Below, piece after piece: positions 25,715-40,300 of a stretch of 64,000 bases of DNA. The notes beneath the pieces were generated by a model, which was not told where the DNA came from, did no database searches, and saw nothing but the letters and a program-made list of their open reading frames with translations. Location: the NCBI GenBank assembly GCA_009617715.1, contig VTFK01000354.1:62001-126000 (forward strand), in the 5' to 3' direction. Positions within the stretch are counted from its first letter, which is position 1. Each line of letters starts with the position of its first letter. This DNA is from Plectrocnemia conspersa (taxonomy: Eukaryota; Arthropoda; Insecta; Trichoptera; Polycentropodidae). A program made the position numbers and the translations under genes.

Positions 25715-28700
25715 CATGTTTTTTTAATAAGAAAAATCTGCTACTTTAACAATTTAGCTCGCTGTGCGTCCAGAGGGGGTACTCTCTTGAGCTACGTAAC
25801 TTGAAAGCAGCCCAGGGAAGGCAAACTTTGGCACTCCGCTCACGAGGCGTATTTATTCACGGGGCGATACAAATCGTAACGCGGACGAGCTTCAAGTTAA
25901 TAATAACACGTAGAGTTTACAACTGGAGGGAGCATAAACGCCAACGATTATTATATGGCTGAAGCGAATGTGACGTGGGAACAATCGGCGGTTGGCTGAC
26001 ACGCGCTCAGATATTATTCGCCTTCGCGAATGGCAGGATGCTCGAGTTTTGGGAATAAAGCGGCCGAGTTTGGATTTAAAGTTATTGCAGGCGATGGAGG
26101 AGGTTTTTCAGCTCGGGAAAACTGGGTCAAATGTGTCCTAACTTTTCTTCGACTACGACGACAATGGTTGTGTGTTTTTGAAACGGTGAAACCGATCGAT
26201 TCGCGTAATCCTAGCGAGTGATCCTAATTCAGAAGGTTCCTGTGTTGTTTTATGTAATGAAATTGAATGCTAAAAGATGTCCACCCATCTATATCTTAGA
26301 TTACCTGCCATTTAACTCCACCACCTGATAGTGCTACCTACATTTATCTGATATATTTATGTATGCTTATAAAATAAAATAGAATAAAACTAATTTTTTC
26401 GGCGTCTGTTTGGCTACAAAGACACACTTCTTCGGCCCCAAAACCCTAAAACCGAAAATTTGTAGTGCATTTTAAATGTAAAGAGCAAGCATATATTATT
26501 TACCCACGTTCAAAGACACCTGCTCTTTGACAAGCATTGATATGATTTAAGATATAGTAGGTATTTAATTTTAGAACGTTTATTTAAACAAGTAAACATG
26601 TCAAAGTCATGCGATAGAATGTACTAAATATTTTTTATTACAAAGTCATTTGTCAGATTGTTAAGCAGATTTATAATGATATTGTGTAATAAAATACTAA
26701 AAATATATATTTATAGCTACCCTACATCACGTAAATAAGCGTGTCTTTTTGCTCCCGTTTTCCTCCAACTATATCCAACACCTTATCTGTACAGAGTAAA
26801 GTAACACTACGGAACACAATACGCAGGGCTATAAATTTTATCCGCGTAAAAAGTTGAAACCAAATTAAAAGTTCTACTGCAATTTGTTCTCGGTGGTGCT
26901 TTTTTTTTACCACCGGACTCTCCGTGAATTTTTTCACGGTGCATACAAAACAGTTTTCACGTAAACGGGAATTAATGATATGCGAGCGCTCATGCGATAA
27001 ACACACTTATATAAACGTGCACGCGGTTTTATATTGCATAATTATTTTTGCATTGTCCACATGAATAAAACAAACCGTGCAAATTACTTTATTACTTTTT
27101 GAAGAATTCCAAGAGTTCCCAAAGCCCTAGCGCGCCGTAACGCGATAAGCGTTTTATTGTGCGTTTATTAGACAAGTTTTCGTGTCTAGACACGTGTCGA
27201 GTCTAAATGCCGAGAATTTTCAGAATTAATATATCTCGCCCTATCCATCAGAGCGATGTCTTGTACACGTGGTTAATGTATGAGCAAACCCAGTGTACAC
27301 AGAAACAAGATGCTTCAGGCATATGGTAATATAAAAATTGCTTGTTTTTAATCTTAAAATGTGTGTTTTTAAAGTTCCCTAAATAGTTGTAAGACGTGCT
27401 CCGGAATAAGCCTAAAAATTTAAGATGTAAATATTTTTAGAGAAAACTTTGCCTTTATGCTTTAATTTAAGTAAGATAATATAATTCTTAAAATTTGTTT
27501 CTATGCTTATTTACAAAAATACATATTTTATTATCATTTAAAATATTTACGCATCTTATTTATAATTGTTCTAAGCCGCTTACTCTTAAAAATAAAACAT
27601 TATATGCTCAATTTTCTACTTTGCAAATCGTACCGCTTTGTATGAAAGGCGTATAATAAATAATACGCGTAAACAAAAGAAATATATTTAATTATAATTA
27701 ATAAAAATAAAGTTAGCACGATGATTTTCAAGCCTCGCTAATGTATTCTTTTATTGTCGACCAATGAAAAATTAGCATTCAAATATAAAACAAAATGGCC
27801 GATATCAACGTGGCAACAGTTTTAAATAATTATTATTTATCAATAAAATTTTGCTACGCGACAATAATTTTCATTAATTGTTATGTACGTTGTTCGATTT
27901 TACTGAATAAAAATATCCGGATTGCAAATTAATTAGGTATGTTATAATTATAAAAATGAAATATATACATAATGTGTTTAAGGATTATAATAATACATTG
28001 ATTAAACTAGATAAACAATCATAAAACAATCTTCGCAATAAAATCTTCAAATTTTGAATTCCCGTCGACACGCTCTAAGGCCGAAAAGTGAGTTTTTTCT
28101 TTTATAATACATAAACATTACCATTGCTGTCAATTTAATGCACATATACGTAAGATTTGACTAAACTAGGTACGTTTTAAACGTGAACATGTAATGTATA
28201 ATACTTAGTACGTATCTAAAATTGAGGTTAATGCCAATCAAACCATATAAATGCTAATAAACATATCTTTCTATCTACTGCTATTTGGGGATACTATTTT
28301 TAATGACGATCGCGTGATAATGATTGTGATGCAGTCGGCTATTTAGCTAAAAAAGTTTGACTACAGCAAAATAAATTAAAACCATTATTGCAGTAAAAAA
28401 AATCATCTAGATCATTCCGTTCCGAGCGACGACTCGCAATATACATATGTGTAGTTTCTTGGATGTTATATTATAGACTACATTTTACAATGATTATAAA
28501 TATGTGATTGCATACCTGGAATAATCAATAGAAATATATGTATACGTCATGGTTTTTAATCAACTTTTGTTCTGTTCCATCATTCCTCTTTCGGAATAGC
28601 CAAATTGTAAATATTCAGTTACATCAAACTTATGTAGTATGTTCTTTATAAAAAGATATTACTTTCTAACAGTGACTTCAACATAAGAATATTCATATAT

Positions 28701-29400
28701 ATCAATTCTACGTTGTAGCTATATAGGTCATCAAATTGTTTCATCATTGCTTCTGAAAAATATTTAAAAACAATAAGACCTTATCGAGAGTTGAATATTG
28801 ATCACATTAATACCACTAATATAATCCATAAATTAAATTTAAATGACAACCGAAGAGAAAAATTGACGGAATTTACTGTAAAGGATTAAACACGTAGATT
28901 GACAACTTATCATCTTCTTCAAAATTCTCGTAATATGGCATATTTTAATTGTTTGCCATACGTGAATGTTATTAGATCTATCATTGCTTCTGAAAATTAT
29001 CTGTAAACGATACTATATAGTGGGTAAAATGTAACTTTTTGTTTACACTAATATAAAATTTTGTGTTTTGTATTTTTATATGCCAATTTAATTTCCACAA
29101 TTATATAATCAATGCCGATGTTAAATTATTGTTATTCGATTCTTATTTTTTAGGCATATCGTTAAATATTATAATAATAACATAATCACGATGAATCAAG
29201 TATTACATGATTTAATTAATCATGAAATCAAGGATGGATGAAAAACGAGCAGCATACATCACTTACTAATTCACAAATAAAATAAATAAAAAATAGGAAT
29301 CAGGGTACAAAACCCAAATTGGGTCGTAGAGTCAAAAAATAAATGTTTGCTTTTTTAATGAATTTCAATTGAACTACCGCATTGACTTTTACCGAATAGT
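25715..29400. other. Intergenic DNA with GC-richer islands
   Basis: No gene recognised. Islands of higher GC lie at 25750-26230 and 26710-27260. The short frames in them (63 and 94 codons) show no known domains. Positions 26395-26426 share a motif with 18243-18274. The rest is AT-rich. Confidence 0.5.
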
Positions 29401-29790
29401 CGCACCACCTGTATATTTAATTATCATCCCCCCAAGCGTCCGTGGCTAAACACGGCCTAATTGTTTTATGCCGCTTTGATTTTTAATTGCGCGGCGCCCG
29501 CCCCTCTACAGGGGCGTAGTTAGCAAGTGTTGTTCGTAACGTGGGCGGTGTACATAGTTCGTCCGAAGCGTTTAGGTCTGCGGTCGTCGGTCGCTTTACC
29601 CCCATTTAACTTAGTCGATTTGTGGCAGTGTAATTTGTACGGCGCACCCCTGGGACTAGCTGGGGAGGCAGAACTTACGGCCCTTACAGGAAGGCTTACG
29701 GAGCTTTTCGGGGACGGCATTAGACGCCCGTTGAAGGATTACGCCTATACGCCTATGTGCGACTCTCTGCTAGAATGATGGATTGGATAT
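29401..29790. other. GC-rich island with a hAT-like end motif
   Basis: One of the most GC-rich parts of the window. CAGGGGCGTAGTTAG at 29509-29523 resembles one end of a class of hAT transposons, and GGATTACGCCTATACGCC (29737-29754) weakly resembles its complement, but no target duplication is seen. An 83-codon plus-strand frame (29527-29778) and a 66-codon minus-strand frame overlap here and neither is recognised. Confidence 0.35.
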
Positions 29791-32700
29791 GAGACTAGCT
29801 GACAATTATAAGTCCTTTTATCCTGCTCGTGATGTTCGGCTCAGCACTGAACTGATCGAATAATTTTCGCAAGACGGGTGTTTGTTTGTTTGCTGCTTTA
29901 GACATGCTTTGATTTTGTTAAATGCTTTCAGTCAATCTTTTGAATGTTTTGGTTAGGTACTCAATATATAATTTACAAAAAATACTTTTATAAAATCTTT
30001 AAGGTATTCTGATTAACTGCCAAGTAATCACCTAGAAAAGGCAGTAGAATACCAATAATAATATTTCATCATAATCTCTAATCTTGTACTAATCTCATCA
30101 TCTTTATTGTTATGTCAATACTGTTTTTTTAAACATCAAAATATTAACAAAAATATATATAGCGCTTGAAAGGCACTATTATTATATTTCATTCCTTTTG
30201 CCTAACGTAATTAATCTTACTGTTTAGGCAGAAATACTTCGTCGATGACTTGGGAGTAATGTTAGAGCACAGATGATGATTTTGTAGGAACATTGTCTAG
30301 GATTTCGAAAGGTGTTGAGGATGCCCGGTTTCGTTATGCGGAGCGCGTGTCGCTTATTTTGTATTGTTATCAATAATGAAGCGAAGAACTCCTTGATGTT
30401 AAAGATATTATATCTTTACAAGAGAAAGTGTACATGTCGTATCCAATGTTCCCTCTAAGATTATTCTTCTGATTTTCAACTATATGAATATTCAAATAAT
30501 TGATCAAATATTCGTTTATTATTTGTTAATATTTTCTTAAATGAAATTTAAAAAAATATTAGAATAAAACAATTTATATATTTGAGCAGCACATTTAGTT
30601 GCAGCACAATATATCTGAGTGACTAGTGCCGCTCCAAAAATTTATGATGCAAGACAATGAGACGCTTCTTCTTAACAAAAAAGTGCTTTTACGCCTTCGA
30701 AAAACATTTTTTTATAGAATGTTTATTTGTGGTATCTACTATGACCGAAATATGCGAAATTCGTTCATAGAACGAATCAAATTCTTAACTTTTAACGCTT
30801 ATTTCAAAAACAGCTGTGCGTTTTTGTTTACAAAAAATTCGAGAAAATTTCGTATTTAAATTGTTTTATCATTCAATCACAGCTGATCTTGATTCTAGTG
30901 ATTTTAAAAAGCTGAAATGGCTTTCTCAATCAAAAAGTATTTAATAATAAATTATTATTTTCATTTTGCCACCCTGATCAGTAATTCGCATAGCATTGTA
31001 TTATGCATATTTTTTAAAATTCAAAAAGAAAATCAAATATGAAAGTAATTAATGATTAATTAAAATTATTAATATATAACAATATTTCATTTTTAATTAA
31101 ATAATATTTACAGACAACAAAGTGATTTTTTGCACTAATTGATTGACTGAAAAAATAATTAAAAACCCTAGTCAGTGCACACTCTTTTAATCAAGACAAG
31201 TTACTAAAATTTTAATAATTAGATTTACTATTTAAATATTTTTATAAGTAATTTTTTTTTAAAACCAAGATTTACAAAAATGATTCGGTATGTTAGTATT
31301 TATGTAAATCTTAAAAATAAATAAAAGAGCTAGGCATCATTTCAGAAGGTACTAGTAGAAATAACAATAATAAGAGGAACCAACCGTAATCACTTTGACA
31401 ATTTTTGGAAATGTGCAAAATAGTTGTATCCATTTTTTTTAGTATTTTGAGTCATAAAACAATTTGCGAAAAGTCGCTTTTATTACTAACGTAAATTTAA
31501 AAAAATTAAAGCTTTTACCTAATATTTTCCAGTATTTTCTGTTTTCATTCAATAAGTTCGGTCATCAGACTATCACCATCAAGATCACAGTTACCATCAT
31601 CTCATCGTATAATTAGAGGTTTGTGCTATTAAAATATTAAATCTTATTTATTCAAGCATCTTGCTATGTCTCGTTTAGATAGAGTTGGTAGTGACCTAAT
31701 TCGAATTATAAGTCTAACTTCATCCAACATTTTTAATACTCAACCTTTTCACAAAGTCAATAAAGCTTCAGTAAATTCATCAAAATGAAATATGAAAACT
31801 AGTTTTGTTTTTGAATTAATATTAGAAAAAAAATATATTTTTGCTTATTTCCTAATATTCTTAAGAAATATTTTTTTAAATGTATCTCAAGTATTTACAG
31901 TTTTACTAAATCAATAAAAAAATAATAAAATTAAAAAAACATATAAAAATATAGAAAAAGAAAATTTTAAATAAAAATTAACGTATGCTTGAAAAATAAC
32001 GTAAATCTCATTTTCAATAAGGTTAGGAGAAAACTATGTATAGGATCAGGGTATTATTGACAAGTCTACAAAAGCGATGTATCGGGAATAAAATATTATT
32101 AAAAAATCTGATTCAAGACAATTTCGTTTCTATAAAATAATAATAATGATAATTTTTTCCTGCAAATCACTTATTTGCCTTCTTTCTATAAACTGCTTAT
32201 TTATGCTAACGCTTTAAATTAAAAAAAATAATATAAAAATGTTATATAAAACTTTTCCCTTAAGCGCTTTTCTATACATGAAAAATTAAGCATTTTAAGC
32301 CTCTTAAAAATAATACATTATATTTTTATTAAATATTTGTAACGAGTGATTTTTATAAAACCACAAAAAAAAATAAAACTATTTTCTTAGTTTTTCAATA
32401 TTTATAGTTTGATAACCAATTTACTATGCAAGTGATTTTTTTAGACAGGATTTCAATTGGACTAAAAAGCACCCTGTAATTTATTAAAATTGTGCCCTCA
32501 ATAATGGATTTATAGAATTTTGCGCCTTATATACTCCAATTTCAATACGTTATGGTAATTTGTGCTTGTTTTTAATTAATTTTTTTAATCTCATTTTGGT
32601 GTACAATTTATATGTATTTATACTTTATTTTATGAACATTACAATTTTTTTTGCTTATCATTTATTGTTGAATTTTATTTGTTTAAAGAACAATACAAGT

Positions 32701-35700
32701 AGTAATATTAGTTTTTCATCAAAAGCCATCGATATATCACTATAAATATATATTTTTACTATAATTATCTTGTTTCGATACGTTTCCGACTGAATAAATA
32801 CAGCTACTTGATATGAAACCACCTAACCCTTCTAATATAATTTAGTACTTTTAAAGGCATATTCAGATTGTACTTTTAAAAGACCGTAAGTGAGAATAAT
32901 ATATTTTATCAAAAACCGCAAGTAAAAGGCGCAAAAAAATGTGTAATGTAAAAAAAACAATTACATATATACTGGTCACCTTATTTCAACCTTACTTTAC
33001 AATTATATCTAATTTATTTAAATAGCAGGTTATCCTTAGATACGACTCTGCATACATATGTATTTATGTAAACATATATAAATAAATTTAGCTAAATGTT
33101 TTGTATACCGTTACGTGGTTGCGAAGTTGGCCGTACGCCCACTTCGAATTTGACACTCCTGCCTTTCCCGACCCTGTATTTGTTTAATCTTATAATACTG
33201 CTGCATAAAATTACAATATAATATAAACGTATGAACGTGTTTTGCTATTACTGTTGCCAACTTTCATGTATAATGGATAGTCTTAGAAATTCGCGCACAA
33301 TAAATAGTCAAAATATTCATAAAATCTATACACATTGTAAATAACATACACGTTAAATGACACAATAACTTGAGAAATATATTAAAATTTTTATGGTTTC
33401 ATAAATTGACCAAATCATTAACCGTTGATATATCAATGGTTTGGCTCGTTAATGAAGCCTATAATAATAGAGGAGTTTGTGGCGCACGACCGAGCGTACG
33501 AATTGAACGACAAAGCGCTAATCTTGAAAAGCATACTTATATAATAAGACATTTATATCTTTAAATAGGCGCTTTCATCTTTCGGAAACAAATAAGGGTC
33601 GCTTTGTTTCCGACCCTTGGTCCGGTAAAAATGTTTAAATATTAAGAACTCCGGCTCGCATTGTTTCAACCCGGTGAATGATTTAACAACTTGGAGACTC
33701 GAACTCTAACTAAACAACGGGAATTAATAATTGTAAACCTCTTTCGCCCGCCAGGCCCGTTTTAATAAAGACGCCCTCGGCTGAATAAATCTGGCCAAAA
33801 ATTTTATTGTTCAACGCAATAGGTATGCGCCGCATACTCTCGAACGTTTCTGTTCATTTTGTCCGATTCGTACATAATTCAAATAAACGCTTCTCATTTT
33901 CTGAGTGAAAAACATACATTTTGCCATTTTCTCGAACTACCGCATTTAATAATAAATGTCTTAAATTTTCTTCTACCTAAATGCTTTCATTATAATATAC
34001 TTTGCTTAGACTAAAAAAATATTTTATTAAACAATTATTTTATAACAAATGTTTGAAACATTTTTTTAAGAACAAATTAAAAAAACTAGGAATATGTAAT
34101 ATACCTTATTTTATTACAAATTATATTATTTTATGTTTGCACAGGACTAACCTTAATCAGGTCCAATCAATGAGTGAGGGTTTTGAGAGCATACAAAGAT
34201 ATTCAATAGACTTTTCACTTCTATAGAAATAATAATTTATTTAACATTTTTCACGTGGCACTTAATTTCAGCCATTGGTCTCGTAACGTAGACGACATAT
34301 GACGACAAAGATCTATATAATCGAAATAAATCTGCTAACAAACTTTTTTGATCGTATTATAATTAATATGCCACAAATAAGTAGCGTTATACACACATAT
34401 TAATATAGACTCACACACGCACACGTACCCATAGGCTGGTATAACCTTATAAAACGTCTTATGATTATTAAAATTATATATATTTAGTACTCGTACAAAT
34501 ACAATTATTAATATACGTTTGGGTTATTTTCTGTGCCTGCAAATCAGAAGCTTTTATTAATCATAAAAAATGATAAAAATGGATGAAAAAATCGATTAAA
34601 TCATGGCAATGGTTTTTTGAGTAACTAAATTTTGTCTGTAAAGTAATATTAGTACAGATTGACGTGTTATACAAGGCTGTCATATATTTATACAGTATCT
34701 TATATGTTAAACAGTTCTTATGAAATTTATTCCCCTTGAGTTTTATACTATTTTTAAAAAACGTTTGCATCGACAAAATTCAATTTTTTTGTTATGATAT
34801 TTTAAATTCTATTATTAATTGTGTTTTATAATATTTATTTTTAAAATTTTAATTTTAATAAATATGCTTTAAATAAGACGTGCGCTTTCTTTTAGATTTT
34901 TTCTACCAAGTCAATCAGACATAATTAACATAAACAACAGACAGGGCTGCCAGTTGCTGGCATGCCAGTTGAATGTTGGCTGGTGGGTCTAGCAAGAATC
35001 GAATCATTAGGCAGTTATTTTATAACTATTTATTTAATTTTATGAAATTTAAAGATTCTTAATACACTTTACATCGCAATGAGAATCAATCAATTATATT
35101 ATCATGTTATTGCTACAGTTAAAATACGAAGAGTAAAAAAGTACATAGTAATTCCATTGTCATTAGTTTGAACGTTTAAGGTCGCACACATTCCCAGTTC
35201 AGCTCAGAAAGTTAATTTTCTGTCAAGTTAAAACGCCGTATAAAAATGGTTTAAATGCTCTATTAAGCGAAGCGGGAGACCAGGGAGGTACTGCGCTTGG
35301 AAAGTGGCAATTAAGGTTTTTATGCATCAATCTTCCGGACGAGTGAAATTCTGGCCACTCGGCTGAAATTATATTACGGCATTTCGTCTACATTGTTTTC
35401 GGCAGGATGCCGACGCGCCATTGTCCCGGGAAGGGCACCATTGTGCAAAATTGACAAATAACAAAATGCTTCGGGGATTAACGGCCCTCCGGCTACGACA
35501 ACGCTTTGCCGTGTCCAGAACTGGAACTGGAAATTTTTCGATATATTTTCAATCCGATAAAAGCGAAATATGTAACAATTTTATCGAAAAGATATGACGA
35601 AACATTTTAGGTTGAATGAAATTTCCCTGAAACGCCTTTCCAGGAACTAGAGTATTTTAAATTTAATATTTTGAAAAAATATTTTTGTTTTAATTATAGG

Positions 35701-37260
35701 TTCTGAAGCATGATATTATTTTAAAATTCAGGAAATTGAGACTTATTGAAAACATGGAAATCAAGATTTTCATACATATAATTCGGATTAAATTTGATTT
35801 TTATACCTACAACACAGAAGGATTATGACGAATCGTATTTGTTTTGGATCTGGTCAGTTCGGAAGGTCAGGTCGAAGAAGGACTAGCTATCAACTAGCTT
35901 TTAGGGTCGATCCGTGGTTTATATAATTAGCAAAGTTGATCTGTATTAAGTGGTCAAACACATTGGTTTTCTTTCTGTCTAGTCGATTGTTATTCCATCG
36001 AATATTTGTCTTTAAATATTAGGCATTAAATAATATGTTAAAACTTTAATGAGCTTATATAAAAACGGCATTAAAAAAAATAAACTGTACCATTTTTATT
36101 CCATGAAATAATACATATTTTTTTATTTATGTAATTGCTGTCTCTTATGTGATATTATAAGTGTTTTATGTAATTACTTTGAATTTTTCCAAGAAATTTC
36201 TAATAACCATTATCTCATGTTTACAAATTCGTCGCGCTTCAATAGTAATTGCGTTCTTGGTAAGACTCTGTACATAATTGCTTGCTTTTACAAGTATAAG
36301 ATATTTCAAGAGTTTCTGGCATATACCTTAACTTTTCACAATACGGTCTTTTGTGTATTGATTAGCTTAATTGCTATGTAAAATCACATTTTTTAATAAT
36401 AATAAAATTTATATTACAATTTTATTTGCATTTAAAAATAAATTTACTGTAGTGTACGTATGATTTTTAGGAATATACAGTTGTTATTTATAGATAAGTT
36501 AAAATAAAAATAAAATATTAAAATCAATTCAATTTGTATATTTTTTGCCACCTGTGTTCTAAATGAGCAAGGCAGGATAATATTCTGGAACGTCTTTTCT
36601 ATGTTTCTACGTGTATATACGCGATAAACCGCCCAAGGTTGAACGTTGGAATTTTTCATAATGTCTAGGACATCCGTATTTAAGGGTCGAATATCTCGAT
36701 GTTTATTTCCGGGAAAATCTTTTTCATAATAATCCCGTCAGATCTCCTGGGAGTGTCGGCGGCCAACGGGAGCTTTCTATTATGTGCGGGAATAAGCGGA
36801 ACTCATTTTACACACAATATTAAAACATGTAAAAAATTCTGAAATTGGAACTTTTTAATGGATGCGCTTACAAAAAAAGCTGAAAACTTTTTAACATCCC
36901 ACATGATGTAATTTTATATTTGTTACATTAGCAGAAAGGCGTTTACTACAGCACCAACAAAAAAATGATTAATTTTACATACATTAACAATAGTTTTAAT
37001 CTCTCATTGTTGGGTTGTGAAATTTGAATTAGGTACTACTCGAAATCACATTATACCGTCCCGCTATGTGTTGATCTCAAGATAAACACAAATTGGCGAA
37101 AGCCAGTAGCGCTTTCAAGACGTCGATCTTGGTCAAATGCCCGAACTTTTGACCCTTTCATTAGGGTTAACCCTTTACTTTGTCCTTAGTGTAAATAGAG
37201 TGGGGCGCGATTGTACTTAATACTGAATAAATACGTGTATAGATAATGTTTAAATCATAG
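29791..37260. other. Long AT-rich intergenic stretch
   Basis: No gene recognised. At 30225-30370 a weak plus-strand match to a LINE block (VDDLGVMLEHR, then pieces in other frames) may be another decayed reverse transcriptase. GC-richer patches at 33570-33900, 35200-35540 and 36590-36800 have no coding frame. Open frames of 61-77 codons in this stretch look like chance frames in AT-rich DNA. Confidence 0.5.
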
Positions 37261-37274
37261 AGTTATACTGCTAG

Positions 37275-37350
37275 AGAGTACAAGTCGGGTTGCAATATGA
37301 ACCCTGGACTAACAATCCAGAGTCGTGAGTTCAATTCCCATCACATAATT
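37275..37350 (+). repeat. tRNA-like pseudogene or SINE head (Val-like, AAC)
   Basis: A perfect 5-base-pair anticodon stem (CTGGA at 37304-37308 and TCCAG at 37316-37320) with a 7-base loop CTAACAA would give anticodon AAC. It is followed by a B-box-like GAGTTCAATTCCC and, about 10 bases later, a T-run of a type that stops RNA polymerase III. The D arm and acceptor stem do not form, so a functional tRNA is unlikely. Confidence 0.55.
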
Positions 37351-40300
37351 TTTTTTTTAAAGAAAAAATTACGCCTAGTAATTAAAAGCTATAACACAAT
37401 AGCTTACAATATAAAATAAATAGATTCCATTTATAACATTTATAAAAAAAAAATATTTTCTTAATAGGCCGTAATTTAACCAAAATTTGACGATAACAAT
37501 TAAATACTAATGTAACATTTTGTCATGTATATTAAGTAAGCAGTAAAATACTATTTTATTGACTACAAATATTTATATATTAATGTTAATAGATCATATT
37601 AAAAATTAAAATGTTGATACGTAAAATTGTCAGATGATTTTAAAGCTTTATATGAAGTTTTTTACTATGGCAAAACCAAATTAAATAGTGTGTTTTAGTT
37701 TCATCCTAAATAAAAATATATGTTTAAAATTATCGGCAACATATATATCCTACAAACAAATAAATAACGTTTAATATATATATATATAAAAATACTTTAA
37801 GTTATAATCTCTTCGTTCAGTGTAAGTAAAATTTTGAATAACAAAATTTAGACCTATTAGTTGAACTTTTAATTATTAAACCTTCAACCGTATAGATTTA
37901 CAAGTATAAAGACGATATACAATTACTACAACCGACTAACAACCCTTTGCGTACTATCGAATGTCAAAACCGCATAATTAATTTTGTAACGGGCGAAATC
38001 GAATATTTTTTCATTTCCTCCTATTCCGGAAAATAATTTAAACTTTATTACACAAATCCCTGAAACCAATTGCCGCTGATGTAAAAATTAATAATAGTAT
38101 ATGTATAATATGTTATAATGGTGTTTAAGCTTGCGTGACTAATTTTCAAGTTCTCGTTTCTGACGTCATTTTCGTTTGATATGCATCTATACTCACTATA
38201 CTATGTTAAAGCTTACATACATACGCTGCAAGCAGCATTTCCAAAAAGCTTATTCATCTCTTTATGTTGGAAACGGTTTTATTAGATCTACTATATGCAC
38301 ATTTTGATATCTAAATACGATTAATATCCATCATAAGATAAAATTGTATACATTGTATTTTACTTTACAAAATTTATAATACACAGATGTACGATTAATT
38401 ATAATTAAATTATGTAACAGATGGTGCTATTTATCATTATTGTACCTATATAAAATAATTTAATCCAGTGAAGTTGAGATTCAAGAAAAAATTCGCCAAG
38501 AGGAGAAAGAGTTTAAAAATGATTTAAATTATACGTTTTTTGTGTCAACGCCTTTACTTATATATTATATATATATATAGATAAACTTGTCACTAACTTT
38601 CGTTAAGATATATTTAATTGGATTTTTTATTGATAATTTTCGTTCTCAGTTGTTAAAAATACTTACATTAATTATTGTGATATTTAAAATGTATCATTGA
38701 ATTTTATTTAATAAGTATTTTAATAACATTTTACAAGTTTGCAACTTTAAATGTCATAGCAGAGTGAATCTCATTAAGAGCTTTGAAACCATGAAGTAAA
38801 TTTATTTATTTATAATACCGATGTAATATTTTTAGTAGTAAATGGTTTTGAACTCATTTCTAGTGCCTGTCATGATACAGAAATTGATCTTTGCACGTGG
38901 CAGAACTTGCTGTTACTAAGAAATTGTCTCATGGGGCAAAACTTCGTACGTGAATTTATTTCACTACCCGGTGTGTTAGTTTTGAATTAAGTGTGAATAC
39001 ATAGATATATACTGAACTTCTTTATCAAAATTATTCAGGTTCTCGTTCAGAATAATAAACCTTATTCATTATCGCATTTGGTGGCAAAATCAATATAGTC
39101 TGCATATTTTAAGTATTTATAATTAAAAAATATATTATCATAACATATTTAAATACATAGTGCTATCATTTTTATTTTTTATTATAGGCGCGTAGTTTTC
39201 ATTATAACGAATCTATGAATCAAAAAACTTCCTGCTTATGTTTTTCAAACTATAAATATTTTTATCTTAATAAATAAAATATAGAAACTCATTTTAACAT
39301 TATTACCATAATCGTTATATTATATGCTTTCGCACTTTTTAATTTGTGTTATATTATTTGGTATGTTTTAAATTTTATGTTACACTAAAATATTAAACTA
39401 ATAGTCAAAATATAAATATTTGAATAAATAGTCAAAAAGCATTTTAATAATTCTAAATTATTATTCACTAATTTATTACTTTAAACTAGAAAATAATATA
39501 TATTTTTTACGGTGTCCTTGGCAGATCTTTAAAAAAAAAACTATATATTTTCCACGCACACTTTAAAGGTAAATTAACTTATGGCTTCCGAATTGCTAGT
39601 TTGTAGTAAAGCATGTTAATCCTTCGGGATTAATTTAACCTACAGGTGAAAGTTCGACATCAAAGATAAAAGTTCGTCTACAAAGTATATATTTCTTATC
39701 AACGGCCAGTATAATCCTAATCCTAAAAAGGTTTCGCGCAACTTTTTAATTTATACATGTTAGGCATGTCCAAAAAATATTAAACAATTTAAGAATGTAA
39801 ATATATTGTTATATAAAACTTTAATGGGTAGGGAAAAAGGTTTAAATTTTACTGCACACACGAGTAATGACTATCCACGTATTAGTATAACATTTTATTA
39901 AATTTTGTACTATACATATATAAACGCGGTTAATTTTTTTTTTATTAAAATACTAGTATTTTAGTATAAAAAATTCAATCGAAATACTTGGATAATATGT
40001 TTTAAAGTTCTTTATCTTATACCTATTTTTTAAAGTATCATGTGTGAAAAATTCTGACTCAATTTAGAAAAATAGTATTTAAAATCAAAAGTTTATCGAT
40101 TTCTTAGCTCAAAATATTTTATACTTCTACAGGTAGTTGCATTAAAAAATTATACTTATAGTCGGTAGAAAAAGTTAAATGATACTTGGTTGGTGTATAT
40201 ATGTGTGTGTATGAATATTATACGCTATACCTATACAAATTTCTTTACCGAGACTAAACCCTGGCAGCTTATTATGTTTTTTTTTGTTCTCTTCGAAATT

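Noticed and set aside
29509..29755. Complete hAT element bounded by CAGGGGCGTAG and a weak complement
   Set aside because: The right end matches poorly and there is no 8-base target duplication, so it is mentioned only as a possible end motif.
29520..29778. Overlapping frames on both strands (83 and 66 codons)
   Set aside because: Both are explained by locally high GC; no family resemblance and no exon signals fitting a gene.
37275..37350. Functional tRNA-Val
   Set aside because: The anticodon arm is perfect but the D arm and acceptor stem do not form, so it is kept only as a pseudogene or SINE piece.
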